Assembly (NCBI GenBank): GCA_021234155.1
Contig: JAJEKV010000072.1
Coordinates: forward strand, 1,058,109 to 1,122,108
Origin: Isoetes taiwanensis
Lineage: Eukaryota > Streptophyta > Lycopodiopsida > Isoetales > Isoetaceae
Direction of reading: 5' to 3'
DNA: 64,000 nt
A model generated the notes under the pieces. The model ran no database searches. It was not told the DNA's origin and was given only the letters and a program-made list of their open reading frames with translations. Both the position numbers and the translations under genes were made by a program. Below are positions 30,275 to 43,082 of the stretch, in pieces; the stretch's first letter is position 1; each line of letters starts with the position of its first letter.

Positions 30275-31800
30275 CCACCTTTCAATCAATATTTTAAATT
30301 GCATTGTATCTTCTCATTCCTTGAAGGTGCTGATAGATCTATAGAACTGTGGATAATGTTGCTGATATCTTGACCTGCAAGATTACCCATAATAGAAAGT
30401 TATTTCAGAGATATTACTGGTATGATTTAAGCTATAATATATAATCGAGTTGTCTAGATGTTTTAAATTATGATGTTAATGTCCAAACCGAAGAAAATAT
30501 TATTGTACCTTTATAAGAAAAGAGATCTATTAGCATCTTAAATTCACTCTAGTATTGCATTATGATAGTATGCAGAGCCAAAAATCCCCAAAATGGCATC
30601 TTCCGTGTATTTTGCTCCATTTAACGTGCACCTTTGTAGATCATCTGGAAGTTAGGATTCTAGATAGAGTTAGCATTTCGTATCTCTAGTAGAGCTATTC
30701 TAGAACCCTCAGTCTAGATCTTGAACCCTAATCAATGAACCTTAACTGCAAGTTAGATGCATGTGTTTAGGATTAGATGTTATTCTCATTATTTATCATG
30801 TTATGTGGATATATGATGTTGGTTGATCATCTTTGATCCTCTTGTATTGGGAAGGGGGGTAGAGACCTAGTAGCCATTATTTAGATGTTGCTCCTTGTTT
30901 AGACCCCTTAGTTCCTAGATCGCGGCACATTGCGGAACCCACCCACCTCTGGGGGCTATGGAGTGACTTAGCATACCATGAAGGCTAGTGGCAAGTGGAA
31001 GGAGTTCCCTGCTTCGGCTGGCTGACTCGCGGGGACCCATAGCGGGCCTAGGCCTATAGTGATCACTTCTGTTGGGCGGGTATGGGTCAGGCCTCTTCGG
31101 AGTCAATGGTATAAGCCACGACTCTCAAGATTACAGCGGGTGTCGGCTGGCTCTCTTGTTTTGGGGGTTGGTCGGGTAGGAGTGGTGTCGCATGCATGAC
31201 CTTCTAGCCATCCATGGAGCCACTAGACCTCGGGAAGGGGAGATGTAACCCTTTACCTGCTCCGGTTAGGGAGATGCAACCGGGTAGTGCGATGGGTGAT
31301 GCCATGAGATTGCATATCCCAGGCAAGTTATTATCCACGCCCGAGCGATTACTTTATGCGCAAAGTATGCCTGAAAGGGTGGATGGAATCGAAAACCTAG
31401 GCATCTATAATACGACCACGCCGACTATTATATCAGTCTGGTCTATCTTGAAGCTGACCGTCAATCTACTTCCCTTAAGTCACAGCACGGGTAGGAACTT
31501 CGTATGTTTTTATGGTATGTTGATATCTTTGATGTAACTATAGTTGTATGGATGTGCTACCCTTGAGTAGTTGGATGTATTGTTATTGTTAGTGCTGAAG
31601 CATTTTGTTATGCTTTAAGTTGTTATAGGGCCCATAGGGGGAAGGCGTGCAAGAATGTCTGTCCCCTTCGCACTAGAATACCTTGGGTCGGAGGATAGGC
31701 GGAGGCCCATGTGGCGAAGAGTTTGGATGGGGATTTCGAGATGTATGATCGAGCATTGTATATTTGGTGGGGAACGCCAAACATCTGAAGCAGGAAATTT
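30275..31800. other. No gene recognised; possibly flank or LTR of the gypsy remnant
   Basis: The first part is AT-rich. From 30,900 to 31,500 the sequence is GC-rich without domains. It lies directly downstream (in the minus-strand sense) of the gypsy integrase, so it may contain that element's 3' non-coding region or LTR, but no paired LTR was found. Confidence 0.3.
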
Positions 31801-32317
31801 CACCTCCAATCTTTTGTAATGGGTGAATCTAATGCACATCGGTAGACAATTTCAAATGGAGTTTTCTGTGTTACCAAATGAACAATATTGTTATATACAA
31901 ATTCTAGCATATGTATAGATAATTTTCCCGCGGAGTTTTCCTTTCTGCTACATAAGCCCATAACATATCTTCAATAGTTCTGTTAACAAGTTCTGTTTGG
32001 CCATCTATTTGAAGATGATAGGCCGTAGAAAACTTCAAAGTGGTCCCAAATTCTTCATAAGTCCTGACCAAAATTTGCTACAGAACATTAGATCCCTATC
32101 CATGATAGTTGCATCAGGCAATCCATGTATCCTAAATATCTCCTTCAAAAAGAGTTTGCTTGCTTGAGGAGCTGTCATAGTGGACTTATAATGAATGAAA
32201 TGAGCTTGTTTAGACAGTCTTATGAGAAGAATTTGAGAATCTCTGGATAAAATCCATAGTAATGTGCTTCCAGTGCGCTTCTGGAATTGGTAAGGGTTGT
32301 AACAATCTAGTCGGCTT

Positions 32318-32385
32318 AGTTGAAGCTTTGACTTATTGACAAACTGTATAAGTTGAAGCTTTGACTTATTGACAAACTGTATAAG
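32318..32385. repeat. 33-bp tandem duplication in gypsy integrase region
   Basis: AGTTGAAGCTTTGACTTATT and the following GACAAACTGTATA occur at 32,318 and again at 32,351, a period of 33 bp (11 codons). Confidence 0.9.
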
Positions 32386-32757
32386 CTTCTACATCTCTTC
32401 TAATATCCCTTTCCAATTTAGGCCAATAGAATCGCCTTTTGATAGTAGCAAGTAACTTGAACTCCTCAATGCCCAGAATAAAGAGATTCATTCTGCCAAT
32501 ATACCTATGTAACATATAAGTGATTTTGGTACAAAAGGGAACCATTGTGCAACCTGTATTCCAAGACCTTTTTCTTCTATTGATGGAATGGTACTGCGAA
32601 AGAAGGATCATTCCTATAATCCAATTTCATTGGGTCCAAATTAATGATCCTAGCAATAGACATTGCATGTGTAAAGATCATGCTTAAAGCATCAGCGACC
32701 TTTTTTTCATTCCCTAATTTATACTCTAATTGCATGCCCTCAAAGTCTTTTATAGTA

Positions 32758-33474
32758 TCAATGAGTTTTAACTAGTATTGCATTTATTATATCTTGAGTT
32801 TGAATATGCCTCAAACTCCACTGATCAAATCGGGCTATGAATTTAGACTGTATCAAGTAATGTCTCCATTTCTTTAGGGCATGTACTAAAGCAATCAACT
32901 CTTTCTCATAAGTATTGTATCTCTGTCCAGAAGGCTTTAGTATATGACTAATGTAAGCTAATGGATGACCATCTTGTATAAACACTGCTCCAATAGCACT
33001 ACCGCTTGCATCTGAACACGTTATAAATGGTTTGTTCCAATCAAGTAGAGCTAATACATGTTCAGTTACCATCTTATGCTTCAAATCCTGAAAAGCTCTT
33101 TCTGCATTATCATTCCATTGAAATGGTATATCCTTTTTCATAATGTTATTTAAGGGAAGGGTTATCTTCGCAAAGTCCTTCATGAATCGGCAGTAATAGT
33201 TGCACAATTGTACAAATGAACATAATTCTTTGACATTATTAGGTCGGGGCCAGTCAAGAATAGTCTTTACCTTATCTGCATCCATTCTAATCACGTCTTT
33301 GAATACAATGTACCCAAGATATCCAACTTCTTGCATAAAGAAACAGCTTTTGGATTCGTTAATAAATAACTGATTTTGTCTGAGAAGATCAAAAACTTGT
33401 GGAAGGTGTTTCTTATGTTGCTCTATGGATCTACTATAGACAAGAATGCCATCAAAGAATATAACAAATGCCAA
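32758..33474 (-). pseudogene. Gypsy RT thumb and RNase H frame
   Basis: A 238-residue frame. It starts at the RT catalytic motif, here VIFFDGILVYS where active elements have FxDDILVYS, so the second Asp is Gly. It continues with SKCEF-type SKSCFFMQEVGYLGYIV and DKVKTILDWPRPNNVKELCS, then FVQLCNYYCRFMKDF (the thumb), NDNAERAFQDLKHKM, ITCSDASGSAIGAVFIQDG (RNase H with its first Asp), YISHILKPSGQRYNTYEKEL and LVHALKKWRHYL (RNase H with the Glu). It is the best preserved part of this gypsy copy. The last residues (RHIQTQDIINAIL) no longer match the family. Confidence 0.9.
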
Positions 33475-33660
33475 AACTCTCTTTTCGAGTCAATGACAAA
33501 GTTGCGGGGCATATTCTTGCGGAATCAAATGGCATCCTCACGAACTCATAATGTCCAAAAATGATTACGAAGTTGTTTTCTCAATATCGACTCCTTAATC
33601 GAGTTGATGATGCTTTGACTTAAGGTCCTATCTTGCTAAATATCACGAGAACCTACGTAG

Positions 33661-34460
33661 TTCATCAAGCGGTCGGCACTCCTGAGCTTTGGAATTTATG
33701 CTTTGATTGTAAATTTGCCATGTAATCATGCACATTATATATCATATCCTTCTTTTTTATCGAATATGAGGGGCTCCAAAGAGGGCTGCTTGGCTGAATC
33801 AGTGCCATTCAACATCTCCTTATTTGCTTTTTCGGCTCGGCTTCTCAAAATGAGTTACTCATGGCTCTATTTGGAGGGTTTGCATCTGAGTGCAAATATT
33901 AGCATGGTCTTCAAGGCGAGGTGGAGGAAGATCTGAATCCTATATTTAAGCGAATCATCAAATTTCTAAAAAGAACCCATCTGATTCGGGAGGGTGATGA
34001 GCTCAGTCTCTCAAATGGATAAAATATGACTCAATGTCTTTTTGTATTAATGTCTTTGCTTGATGTGAAGCAAAGGTTCACATTATTCACAAGAAACTTA
34101 TACATGGCCCGGCCTGGCGGTATGGCAGCATTCTCTTCCTTGGCCTTCTGAAAATGACATGGTGCATAGAAAGCTTGGTCTTTGACTAAATCATTAGAGA
34201 AATGCATTAAAATGAAAGTTAAAGGGATCTTAGCATCATATGTTTTGTGGCGGATATATCTAGATACGGCTTCATTGCCAAAAAAGCTCCCTTAAGCGGT
34301 GTTTGAGTGGAAAATACTGTTTGGTGCAACAAGTCACGTCTATATTTATCAGAGACTATATGGGCTAGATACGGGGAAAAGTAATTGCATCAAAACAGAA
34401 GATGAATGAATTGACCATACATTGTAAATCACGGGAAAACATTGAAAATATTCTGACATA
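33661..34460. other. No gene recognised
   Basis: Short frames only. No domain, RNA gene or clear repeat. Confidence 0.35.
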
Positions 34461-34470
34461 AACTAAATTC

Positions 34471-34830
34471 CAATCTTTTTGACAATTATGAGTGCAAGAT
34501 GGTGAAAAAGCTTTTGTGAATGCCAGTGCATTGGCTAATATAATCAAAATTTTGTAAAGAAATACATGTTGGTTCAGCATTGTCGTGTTTTGTTTGTGAT
34601 AAGTGATAAATGTTGTTCATATAGCATAGCAAATTCAATCTTTTGACAATTATGGAGTTAAGATGGTGAAGAAAAAGCTTTGTAATCTGATGCATTGGCT
34701 AATGTCATTTGCTTAAAGAAATACATGTTGGTTGCTATTGATGGTGATAAATGTTGTTACTATAATGTGCTTAAAGAAATACATGTTGGTTGCTATTGAT
34801 GGTGATAAATGTTGTTACTATATAGCGTAG
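34471..34830. repeat. Nested tandem repeat (164-bp and 58-bp periods)
   Basis: A longer unit marked by TTTTGACAATTATG starts at about 34,477 and again at about 34,641 (offset 164). Within its end, a 58-bp unit (GCTTAAAGAAATACATGTTG...GTTGTTACTATA) is repeated at 34,711 and 34,769. AAAGAAATACATGTTGGTT appears in total at four places. Confidence 0.85.
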
Positions 34831-37480
34831 AGAGATCTGCATGTGAGAGATCGGCCAGTCACCGGGGGTTGCTAATAGCCCTATTCATTTTACATTTGCT
34901 CATCAATATGTTTTTTGCAAGCGTGGCCAGGCAGTTTTGGCACCATAGCCATAGCCTTTGGGCACTTTTAGGATGTGTGCCGGTGGAAAATTTAGCATAG
35001 GCCTAATTTGAACCATGTATTTCATTACGAATAGGAAAATGCATAAAGCGGTGCCTAGCGTGGCCGGGGCATATAGTTATGGCGGACGGAATCCTTGAGG
35101 AAGAAGGCGTTCTAGTAGTGCCATTTAAAATACGAGGGCCACATAGCACCTCTGGTGCATATCCTCTTGCGCCTCTGGGGAAGGTTTTGCATTATCATAG
35201 CCAATATTGAAGCATTCTGCCAGCCGTTTCCAGTCGGTTGCCCAACCATATCATCAATTTAAATTTTGCATTTGCCAAATCTACGCTCCCCATGGATCCC
35301 GCGATCCCATTTTGTTTATAGGCCACGCTACATACTAGAAAACCCTCTCTTCACGCCCAACAATCGAGAGATTTCTTGACAGCGAAGAAGAACTAACTTG
35401 CATAATGCGTGGATATGGATTTTTGTTGTGGATCTGCTGGGGCGATGCGAGAGATCCACAATAGGTGATTCTTGGCCTGAATCTTGCTACTTGGGTTTGT
35501 GTAGATTATTATCTTCCCCTTTTTATCCACATGCGGCTCACGAAACGGGGTACCCACAAGGTGTTGTTCCTTCTGAAATGTTGCAATGCTAGAAGGAGGT
35601 GGGTGATTAGGGAAAAGTACCAACAAATTGATTGTCGTTGAGCTTTAAGTCTTGAAGACCAGCCACATTTTAAGCAAGGGAGGAATAGTTCTGGCTGGTT
35701 TTGCGAAGCCGCAACTTCTCTAGGTTTCACATGCTTCCCCTTTGCATGGATAGACCCATAAGCAATGGCCCTTGCTGATTATTGGCACGAAAACTACCAA
35801 TCTTGAGCCGGTAAAACTTCGAGGAGAATGCCCCTGAGAGATGATTGTAGGCGGATGCAATTTTGAAGACTTAATTAGGTCATGTTTCAAGATATGGTCG
35901 GTATTCGCCATAGAGATTAGTGTTTGTGAGAGACAAAGTGGTGAGTTAGGAGCATTGAGCAAGGCCATCCGGCAAGAATCCATCCACCGATGCCCGTTCA
36001 AGCTAGTTATTCTCACAGGTATATGAGAGTAAGATTAGCAAGACTAACAAAGAAATCTGCGTATGGTATCCATTTATTACCTCGGTGTAATACATGTAAG
36101 CCATGTAGGACACTTAAAGATGGAGACTTCTGTGAATTTATTTATCCTGATTTAGAGACATTAGATGCTTCATGTTATTGATTTCTAGACTCTTGTACCT
36201 TGAAGATTCAGAGACACCTCTATGGCTACCTGAGTTACCTATACATTTACATATTTCCATCTTCCTCCACAAAGATGCATTAGCCCACTCATTTTGCTTT
36301 ATCAGCATTTTATTCCTTTCAAAAGCTTCATGTGCTTGACACACTCTTTGGATCAGTCAAGCCCCAATAGAGTTCGGGCGTGATAGAAAAGACTAACGTT
36401 GTGTAAAAGATACAAGCCAAAACGGCTTTGGCATTATTGAACACAATTCTTATGATCACACAATCACATTTGCTTTATCAGGATCCCTTTTTTATATATT
36501 CTCTCCAACTTTGTTGGCTCAAGAAATGCACATTAAGCCTTGATTACTTAGTAAGCAGCGGGGAACTTACAAATCTAGATCAGCCAGAACTCTGAATACC
36601 CACAATTTTTAACATATTATAATCGGAAAAAGTTCTTGAAACGAGTTTATGAGTTTATGTCTTGATGGAATCGTTTTGGATGGCGGCTTGCTCGAGCCAC
36701 GATTAGACAGTGGCCGGACAACTTTTTGGGCGGATTTAGAGATGAATTGGATGGTAGAACCAAAATATTTTCAAGCCCCAGGTTAGAAAGGCATTTTTTT
36801 AAGTACACTGTTGCTCAGGAATACGCCATGGCGAGGAGATTCATTTAGCTGATGCCGGCCAGACCAAATAACGAAAAAAATAGATGTTGTGTTTGTTGTT
36901 CGCAGTAGGGGCGTTACGTGTTTTGACCATCTCAAGCACTCGGCGATCTTAGGCGCCAAACTGCGTCAGCGGTGACCCTCGGATCCGCCATGGCGAAGCA
37001 AGTCGGATCTCCATATCACCGCGAAGTTGAAGTTACCTTTAAAACATATTTGAGTGAGGGTAGAAAAGAAAATTTCCTCGCTTTTAGAAGGCTGCTTGAA
37101 CCTCCGTGATAGCAGTAGCGGATCGTGTGGTGATCTACGCCGGAATGGGAAGCTGAGGGAAGGGAAGTGGAGGCAGAGCATGCGGCGAAGGAGATTCATT
37201 CAAAGTGAATAAGAACAAAAGCGTAAGCATCCTAAAGGTTTTTGGCACTCTTGAATTTAGAAATGCAATGGTAAATCACGTGTCAAGGCGAGGGCTACGT
37301 AAACCAGAAAAAATTAGTTCCCTATTTTTTAAGAACAGAAATGTTACTGCTTTATATATGGTATGATAGTCAACTTTCAAAACTATTGGCTACCCATCAA
37401 GAATCATTTTAATAGTCCTTTGACGATAGTTGGGTTGGACATCATATTGAGTTCGCCATCCTATTCCGAGAATTACATCA
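34831..37480. other. Long stretch without recognised gene
   Basis: Several overlapping frames of 60-100 codons on both strands (for example 35,720-36,016 minus and 36,966-37,199 minus) lack recognisable domains. I see no RNA genes or repeats of note. Decayed transposon sequence is the likeliest content. Confidence 0.35.
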
Positions 37481-37499
37481 CAATTCCCAAATCAGCTAT

Positions 37500-38110
37500 T
37501 AAGAGTACCCTGCGCTAACCTTTGCCTCTACTGTGAAGGAGCTGGTCATATTGCTTGTGGATGTCATGTTAAGCTCCCAAATCAGTCAGAAAACTCCAGA
37601 GGCTGGTCCGAGTAGTGGGAGTCACTCGACAACTGGACGCCATTTCTCAGGCTCTTTCCATATGTAATGAAGGGTTTGTCCCATTGGATAAGGTCAATGG
37701 GGAATCTTTTATCTCAATATCATTGGAGTCAGAGGTTGGGAGGTTGGAAGCACTGGCACAACTTAGTAGTGGTGCAAATACTTGCTTTACGGATAATGTG
37801 TTTGCTTATAAGCAGCAATTCCAAAAATCAGAGTTGAGCATCCCAGTTCTATTGGTGTGATTGATGGACGTGAGATCTCCTCAGAGCGCAATCATAGAAT
37901 GTATTGCACCTCTTCAGGTTTTCTTCGAGGTTGCTTCTTGTAGCATTTCCTTCAATCTCATTGTTAGCCCTCATGCGCCAATAATCTTCGGTCTCCCCTT
38001 GCTCGAGTTGCATAATCCATGAATTAATTGGCATTCTAGATTTTTCCTCTTTGCTGATTCTAGATCTAGTCCCAGTTCACCTGCAATTCTTGCCTCTGCA
38101 ATAGCATCTA
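37500..38110 (+). mobile_element. Ty3/gypsy zinc knuckle and protease remnant
   Basis: One plus frame gives LCLYCEGAGHIACGCHVK (about 37,520-37,575), a perfect CX2CX4HX4C Gag knuckle of the kind found in chromovirus-type gypsy elements. Another frame (37,615-37,860) gives VNGESFISISLESEVGRLEA and LSSGANTCFTDNVFAYKQQF, the retropepsin active-site region, where the catalytic DSGA reads SSGA. It continues after a frame change with IAPLQVFFEVASCSISFNLI, VSPHAPIIFGLPLLELHNP (about 37,900-38,022), the protease C-terminal half. The protease normally cuts the Gag-Pol polyprotein; here the Asp is lost and the frame is broken. Confidence 0.8.
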
Positions 38111-39261
38111 TTACAACGTGTGTCGTATTGTAGGTCCCTGATTCCGCTTTTGTTCATGTTCTAATTCATGTTTCTGCTTCATGACCTGATCCGGTCCCTG
38201 TCTCTGCTTCAGTTCATTTTCTAGATGAGGTCCTAGTTCCAGTTCCTGATTTGGACTTTGCGAAGTCCAAATAAAATGTCTTTGATATTAACAAAGGTTA
38301 TGTCATCTGCAATACAAACACAAAGGATGCAAGCAAGTTGAAGCCCTCCTTCTAAATTTGGCCAAGGCCAAGCAGTTTGAAAAAGAATGTTGAGCAAAAA
38401 AACTGGGATAAAACCTGATTACCAAGATGCTCCAGGAAAAAGGAAGCACTCTTCTTGCCTGCAATGGGCTGCTCTCCAACCAAGTCTGCATTTCGAATCA
38501 AGTATGGATCTGAAGCCAAAAGCCATGCATCTTCCATCTCTCAAAATGTCGTAAGAAAAGCCAAAACACTAGCTAGAAACAAACCTTCAAGTGCATCTAC
38601 CATCGCCACACAAAGAAACAATATTTCCCGATCCAAGGAGGAAAGAAAACATTATGAAGTTAGTAATTTCCACTAGGAATGGAGTTAGTAATTTCCACTA
38701 GGAATTTGATGATTGCCGGGTTGTGCTGATTCCATACAAATCGGTACGGGGAGGCATGTACCCATTCATAATCTCTAGAGTTTGTAGACCACAAGAGACA
38801 CTGTGCTGTCAAACTTATCAACTCTCTCCGATCAAACTAATTCAACCAAGAAGCTGCCAGATCTAGAGTTAAACAGAGTTAAAAATTGCAGTTTAATTTA
38901 TGCAAAGAACAATCAATAAATTATATGCAGGTATCCGTGGGGCCATCCGTGTTTAAACCAATTAAAATCTCAGACTTGGCCATAGTTTAAACAAATAACC
39001 ATCATATCATCTCCATGAAAGAACATGTACAGAAACAAGAATGAACATGTAGGGCGCCATGTCAGACACATGGCCAACTAGATGTATATTACAACATACA
39101 AGAACGGTTCAACATAATTGAAGGATGCATTGTGGCGAGTGTTGCTATATTTTTAGCCAGCACAAGCACAAACTCATTCACCAGTAGTGAATATGGGATT
39201 AATTTTTCGAAATATTAAATTGCTAGAATACATCAGCAGGTTACTGCTACAAGCTCTCAAT
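38111..39261. other. Spacer downstream of RNR1
   Basis: The first 160 bp have a pyrimidine/TTC-rich low-complexity character (repeated CTGATTC, GTTCCTG). A 25-bp tandem repeat lies at 38,658. The rest has no recognised gene and includes the 3' non-coding region of RNR1. Confidence 0.4.
38658..38707 (+). repeat. 25-bp tandem repeat, two copies
   Basis: AGTTAGTAATTTCCACTAGG plus GAAT is present at 38,658 and 38,683, identical over 23 nt. Confidence 0.9.
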
Positions 39262-42200
39262 TTAGCTACCACATGCCAGGCATTCTTCCCTATTCTCTAA
39301 GGAGCACACCATTTGAGCCATCTTCTCTTCAATGCTTTCTACCACTGTAGCCACCTTTGCCGGTTGGATCTGTAAAATGGCTTACGGAATCAGCACCTGA
39401 GCAATAATTATAGTAGTTTCCAGTTCCCTACCTTGGCACTTGCAGCATCCACAGTGAACTTGATTGCATCTGCAGCTGCTCTTGACCGTAAATAATACAT
39501 TCCAGTTTTCAGACCCTGCAATTGCACAATTGGAAAGTTCAATAAGGGAAAATAAAGGGAACACACAGTGCAACTCATGCAATAAAACAAATCCCACCTT
39601 TGACCATGTGTAAAAGTGGAGGGATGTTAATTTGCCAAAATTTGGTTGGTCCAAGTGAATATTCAGGCTTTGACTTTGATCAATAAAAGCTCCACGATCA
39701 GCAGCCATATCCACTATGGTCCGTTGTTTTATTTCCCATACCGTCCTGCACAGTTAACATCCCACATATTTATTGCTATATATTACGATGCATAAACCAA
39801 ATTAAAGTACCTGTAGATGGCTTTTAGATCGTCTGGAATCTCATGAATATCCTGTATTGAACCGTTGTAGTAAATAACTTTGTTCTTTAAATCTGGGTTC
39901 CATAAACCCAGGCCAGTCAAATCACTAAGCAGATGCTTGTTGACCACCACAAACTCCCCACTGTTTGAATCACAGTAAAGTTAATATGCAAAATGTAAAA
40001 GAGGGAATGGAAACAAATGTTACAAAGTATATCCGAGAATAACCTGAGGACTCTTCTGCTATAAATATTTGATGTATAAGGCTCAAAACATTCATTGTTG
40101 CCAAGTATCTGGCTTGTAGAAGCAGTAGGCATTGGAGCCACAAGAAGAGAGTTCCTTATACCTTTTGCAGCCACTAGTTTTCGTAAACCAGGCCAATCCC
40201 AATGTGTTGAAAGTGGTGCATTCCACATATCAGGTTGTAAAATACCCTGTAAAGGGAGAATTGTATTATCTATAGTTGAAAAACAGTAAGATAAAATACT
40301 GTATATCATGTGGCAACCTATACCTTACTCACGGGGCATCCATGATATGTTTCATATACACCTTCTTCTTCAGCAAGTTCAGAAGATGTTTTAAGAGCAT
40401 TATAATATATTGCCTCAAATATGTCCCTGTTGAGATTTTGAGCCTGTGTTACCAGTACGTAAAGCATATTAAGATACAGACATTTAGAAAATATGATAAA
40501 AGTTTTGGTTAATGAAATCTATGCATACATCTTCTGAGTCAAAGGCCATTCCAAGCAAAATAAATGTATCCGCAAGGCCCTGAACACCAATTCCAATTGG
40601 CCTGTGCCTGATATTAGAACGTCTAGCTGTTTCTGCTGGATAATAATTGCCATCAATAATCTTGTTGAGGTTACGGGTCACCACTGATGTGACCTGCATG
40701 ACACAATAAAAAATCAGCATATGAATTTAAGGCTAACCATTTAACAATGACGTTACGCACCTCAGCAAGCTTCTCAAAATCAAAATAACGGTTCTTGTGT
40801 CCTCTGCTACCAACTAGCTTTGAAGAATGTGAATCAGCAGGTATTCCCTGCATTGTTCAATGATGCTCGTTGCTTACAAAAATTGATTTCTAAGACAGAA
40901 AACATGAAAAAGTTGCAAAAATTATATACCTTCTCGCGAACAAATCGTGGAAGAGCAATTGATGCTAGATTGCAGACAGCTGTTTCATCTGGACTAGTAT
41001 ACTCCACTATCTCAGTGCACAGGTTTGAAGATTTTATTGTGCCAAGATTTTGCTGGTTACTCTTTCGATTGCAAGCATCCTGTAATCGCCCAAAGTAAGC
41101 AGAGTTATCAAAGAAAGGAGAAACACAAATACAGACCTTAAAAAGCATGTAAGGATTCCCTGTTTCGATTTGAGCTTCAAGTATTGCAAACCAAAGCTTT
41201 TGTGCTTGAACAACTCGTTTTGCTCTTCCCTGAGCATTATACATATAAAGTTTAGATGCAAATTTTGGGACTTACATTAAAAAGTTTCAATTCTTGCAAG
41301 TCAGAAAAAGACAATCATACCTCACGCTCGTATTTTAGGTACAATTCCTCAAATTGCTCACCCCAGCAGTCTGCCAGACCAGGGGCCTCATTGGGACAAA
41401 ATAAAGACCAAGTACCATTACTTTCAACACGCTTCATAAAAAGATCAGGAACCCAAAGACCATAAAATAGATCACGAGCTCTGCTTTCTTCCTGTTTAGA
41501 GACAACAATGTATTAAATAACTGTTCCTAAATACTATAAAGCAAGAAATACGTACCTTTCCATGGTTTTTCTTCAAATCCAAATAGTCAAAAACATCTGC
41601 ATGCCAAGGTTCCAAATATATTGCAAAGGCACCTGTGATATCCACATGAAATTTAACATCCATCTAACACAAGCTTGCTTCCATATAGAATGAGCAAAAT
41701 TTTAGCATACCTTTCCTCTTCCCACCACCTTGATCAACATAGCGTGCTGTGTCATTGAACACCCGCAACATAGGAACTATGCCGTTTGAGGTACCATTTG
41801 TTCCACGAATGTAGCTACCAGTAGCACGGGTGTTGTGAACTGACAACCCAATTCCACCAGCAGATTTGCTGATCACAGCGCACTCTTTTAAAGTGTCATA
41901 AATACCTTCTATACTATCTTCCTTCATACAGATCAAGAAACAGCTGCTCATCTACATCAGAATGACAGCATGTACTATGAGCTAAATTAAAATAGAGACA
42001 TGCCAGCCTTGAAGAGACTAAACAAGAAGAAAGTAAACCTGTGGTCTTGGAGTGCCAGCATTAAATAATGTGGGTGAGGCATGCGTAAACCAACGTTGTG
42101 ACATCAAGTGATATGTTGTTAAGGCACCATCTATATCATGTTTATGTATGCCAACAGAAACCCTCATCAACATGTGTTGAGGCCTCTCCACAACTTTTCC

Positions 42201-42928
42201 GTTCACTTTCAAAAGATAAGATCGTTCCAGTGTTTTAAAACCAAAGTAATCATAATCAAAGTCTCTATCGTATATTATCTCGCTATCCAGGCGAGCAGCG
42301 TTCTGTAAGAATAAAGAAATCATTTTCATATTAGAAGATGATGGTGGATGCTAGATCTTGGTCCAGATCTTGGTCCAGATCTTGGGCGTACCTTCATGAT
42401 AATATCATACACATCATCAGCTATGAGAGGGGCTTCCTTCTTCGATCTCAAATTCACATGAGCATACATTTCCTTTATTCTGCAAATTCGACAAAAAAAA
42501 ACGGAGCAAGATAAGAGATAGGTTTAGCACTATAAAAGGTAAAATGCAATGCCCAACTTACGTCTCAGAAAATGACTTCTTAGTATTCTTGTGAAGATTA
42601 GACACAGCGATTCTTGCTGCAAGCTGCCAGAAAATAGATCAATGGTCATGCACATGAACCCACATAAAACAAGATGCAGATGCAAGAAAGAGCTACTTAC
42701 AACTGCATAATCAGGATGATTGGTGGTCATAGAAGCTGCTGTCTCGGCAGCAAGCTCATCAAGCTGGCTAGTAGTGACACCCTTGTAAACACCAACACAG
42801 ACTTTCTGGGCAACCAGAACTGGGTCACAATGGTCAGGATTAAGGCCATAGCTAAGCTTCTTGAGGCGAGCAGTGATCTTATCAAAATGCACGGCTTCTT
42901 GCCTCCCATCTCGCTTAATGACATACAT
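39262..42928 (-). CDS. RNR1: Ribonucleoside-diphosphate reductase large subunit (17 exons, 812 aa)
   Basis: Reduces NDPs to dNDPs in the cytosol, paired with the small (R2) subunit. Seventeen exons splice in frame at GT-AG sites: 42,928-42,701; 42,623-42,562; 42,479-42,392; 42,302-42,039; 41,951-41,711; 41,632-41,556; 41,491-41,321; 41,229-41,137; 41,079-40,930; 40,847-40,761; 40,693-40,529; 40,443-40,324; 40,246-40,044; 39,960-39,811; 39,745-39,598; 39,515-39,432; 39,369-39,262. The total of 2,439 nt gives 812 residues, close to other plant R1 proteins. The N-terminal ATP cone starts [20 protein letters not shown]. Active-site residues fall at the human R1 numbers: Cys218 (SSCFL), Asn427/Cys429/Glu431 (NLCTE), Cys444. 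The Tyr pair is in GMYYLRSR, and the C-terminal redox pair is CLACGS (807/810). I see no lesion. ATG 42,928 gives the conserved family start. Confidence 0.98.
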
Positions 42929-43074
42929 TTTTGCAGAATCAAAGGCAAGCTATGCACAGATTCCCGGAGGGATGAATTGCGCAGCAATATTTTGACAGAA
43001 CCCTTAAGAAGCTGCAGAGCGAGAGCTCAAATTTTTAAGATATGGAGATGGGGAGGGAAGAAGAAAGAGTTTGG

Positions 43075-43082
43075 GCGGGAAT
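43075..43082 (-). promoter_or_regulatory. E2F-like site upstream of RNR1
   Basis: ATTCCCGC on the minus strand fits the plant E2F consensus WTTSSCSS exactly, about 150 nt upstream of the RNR1 start codon. Plant ribonucleotide reductase genes are known to be induced at S phase through E2F sites, so this site is a plausible regulator. Confidence 0.55.

Larger units (their letters stand above)
31830..33660 (-). mobile_element. Ty3/gypsy pol remnant (RT, RNase H, integrase)
   Basis: Minus-strand order: an RT start with DLKSKHHQLD and DIEKTT (near 33,620), EFVRMPF-like sequence, then the long frame 32,758-33,474, an integrase zinc finger (HRYIGRMNLFILGIEEFK, FYWPKLERDIRRDVEAYTVCQ, near 32,500-32,370) and the integrase core (HGLPDATIMDRDLMF near 32,100; DGQTELVNRTIED near 32,000; TPFEIVYRCAL near 31,850) in shifting frames. 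This is the usual gypsy order RT-RNase H-INT. Several frameshifts and stops make it inactive. A 33-bp tandem duplication lies in the spacer before the core. Confidence 0.9.

Noticed and set aside
40820-41098. Plus-strand frames over the RNR1 exons
   Set aside because: Antisense shadows of verified RNR1 exons.
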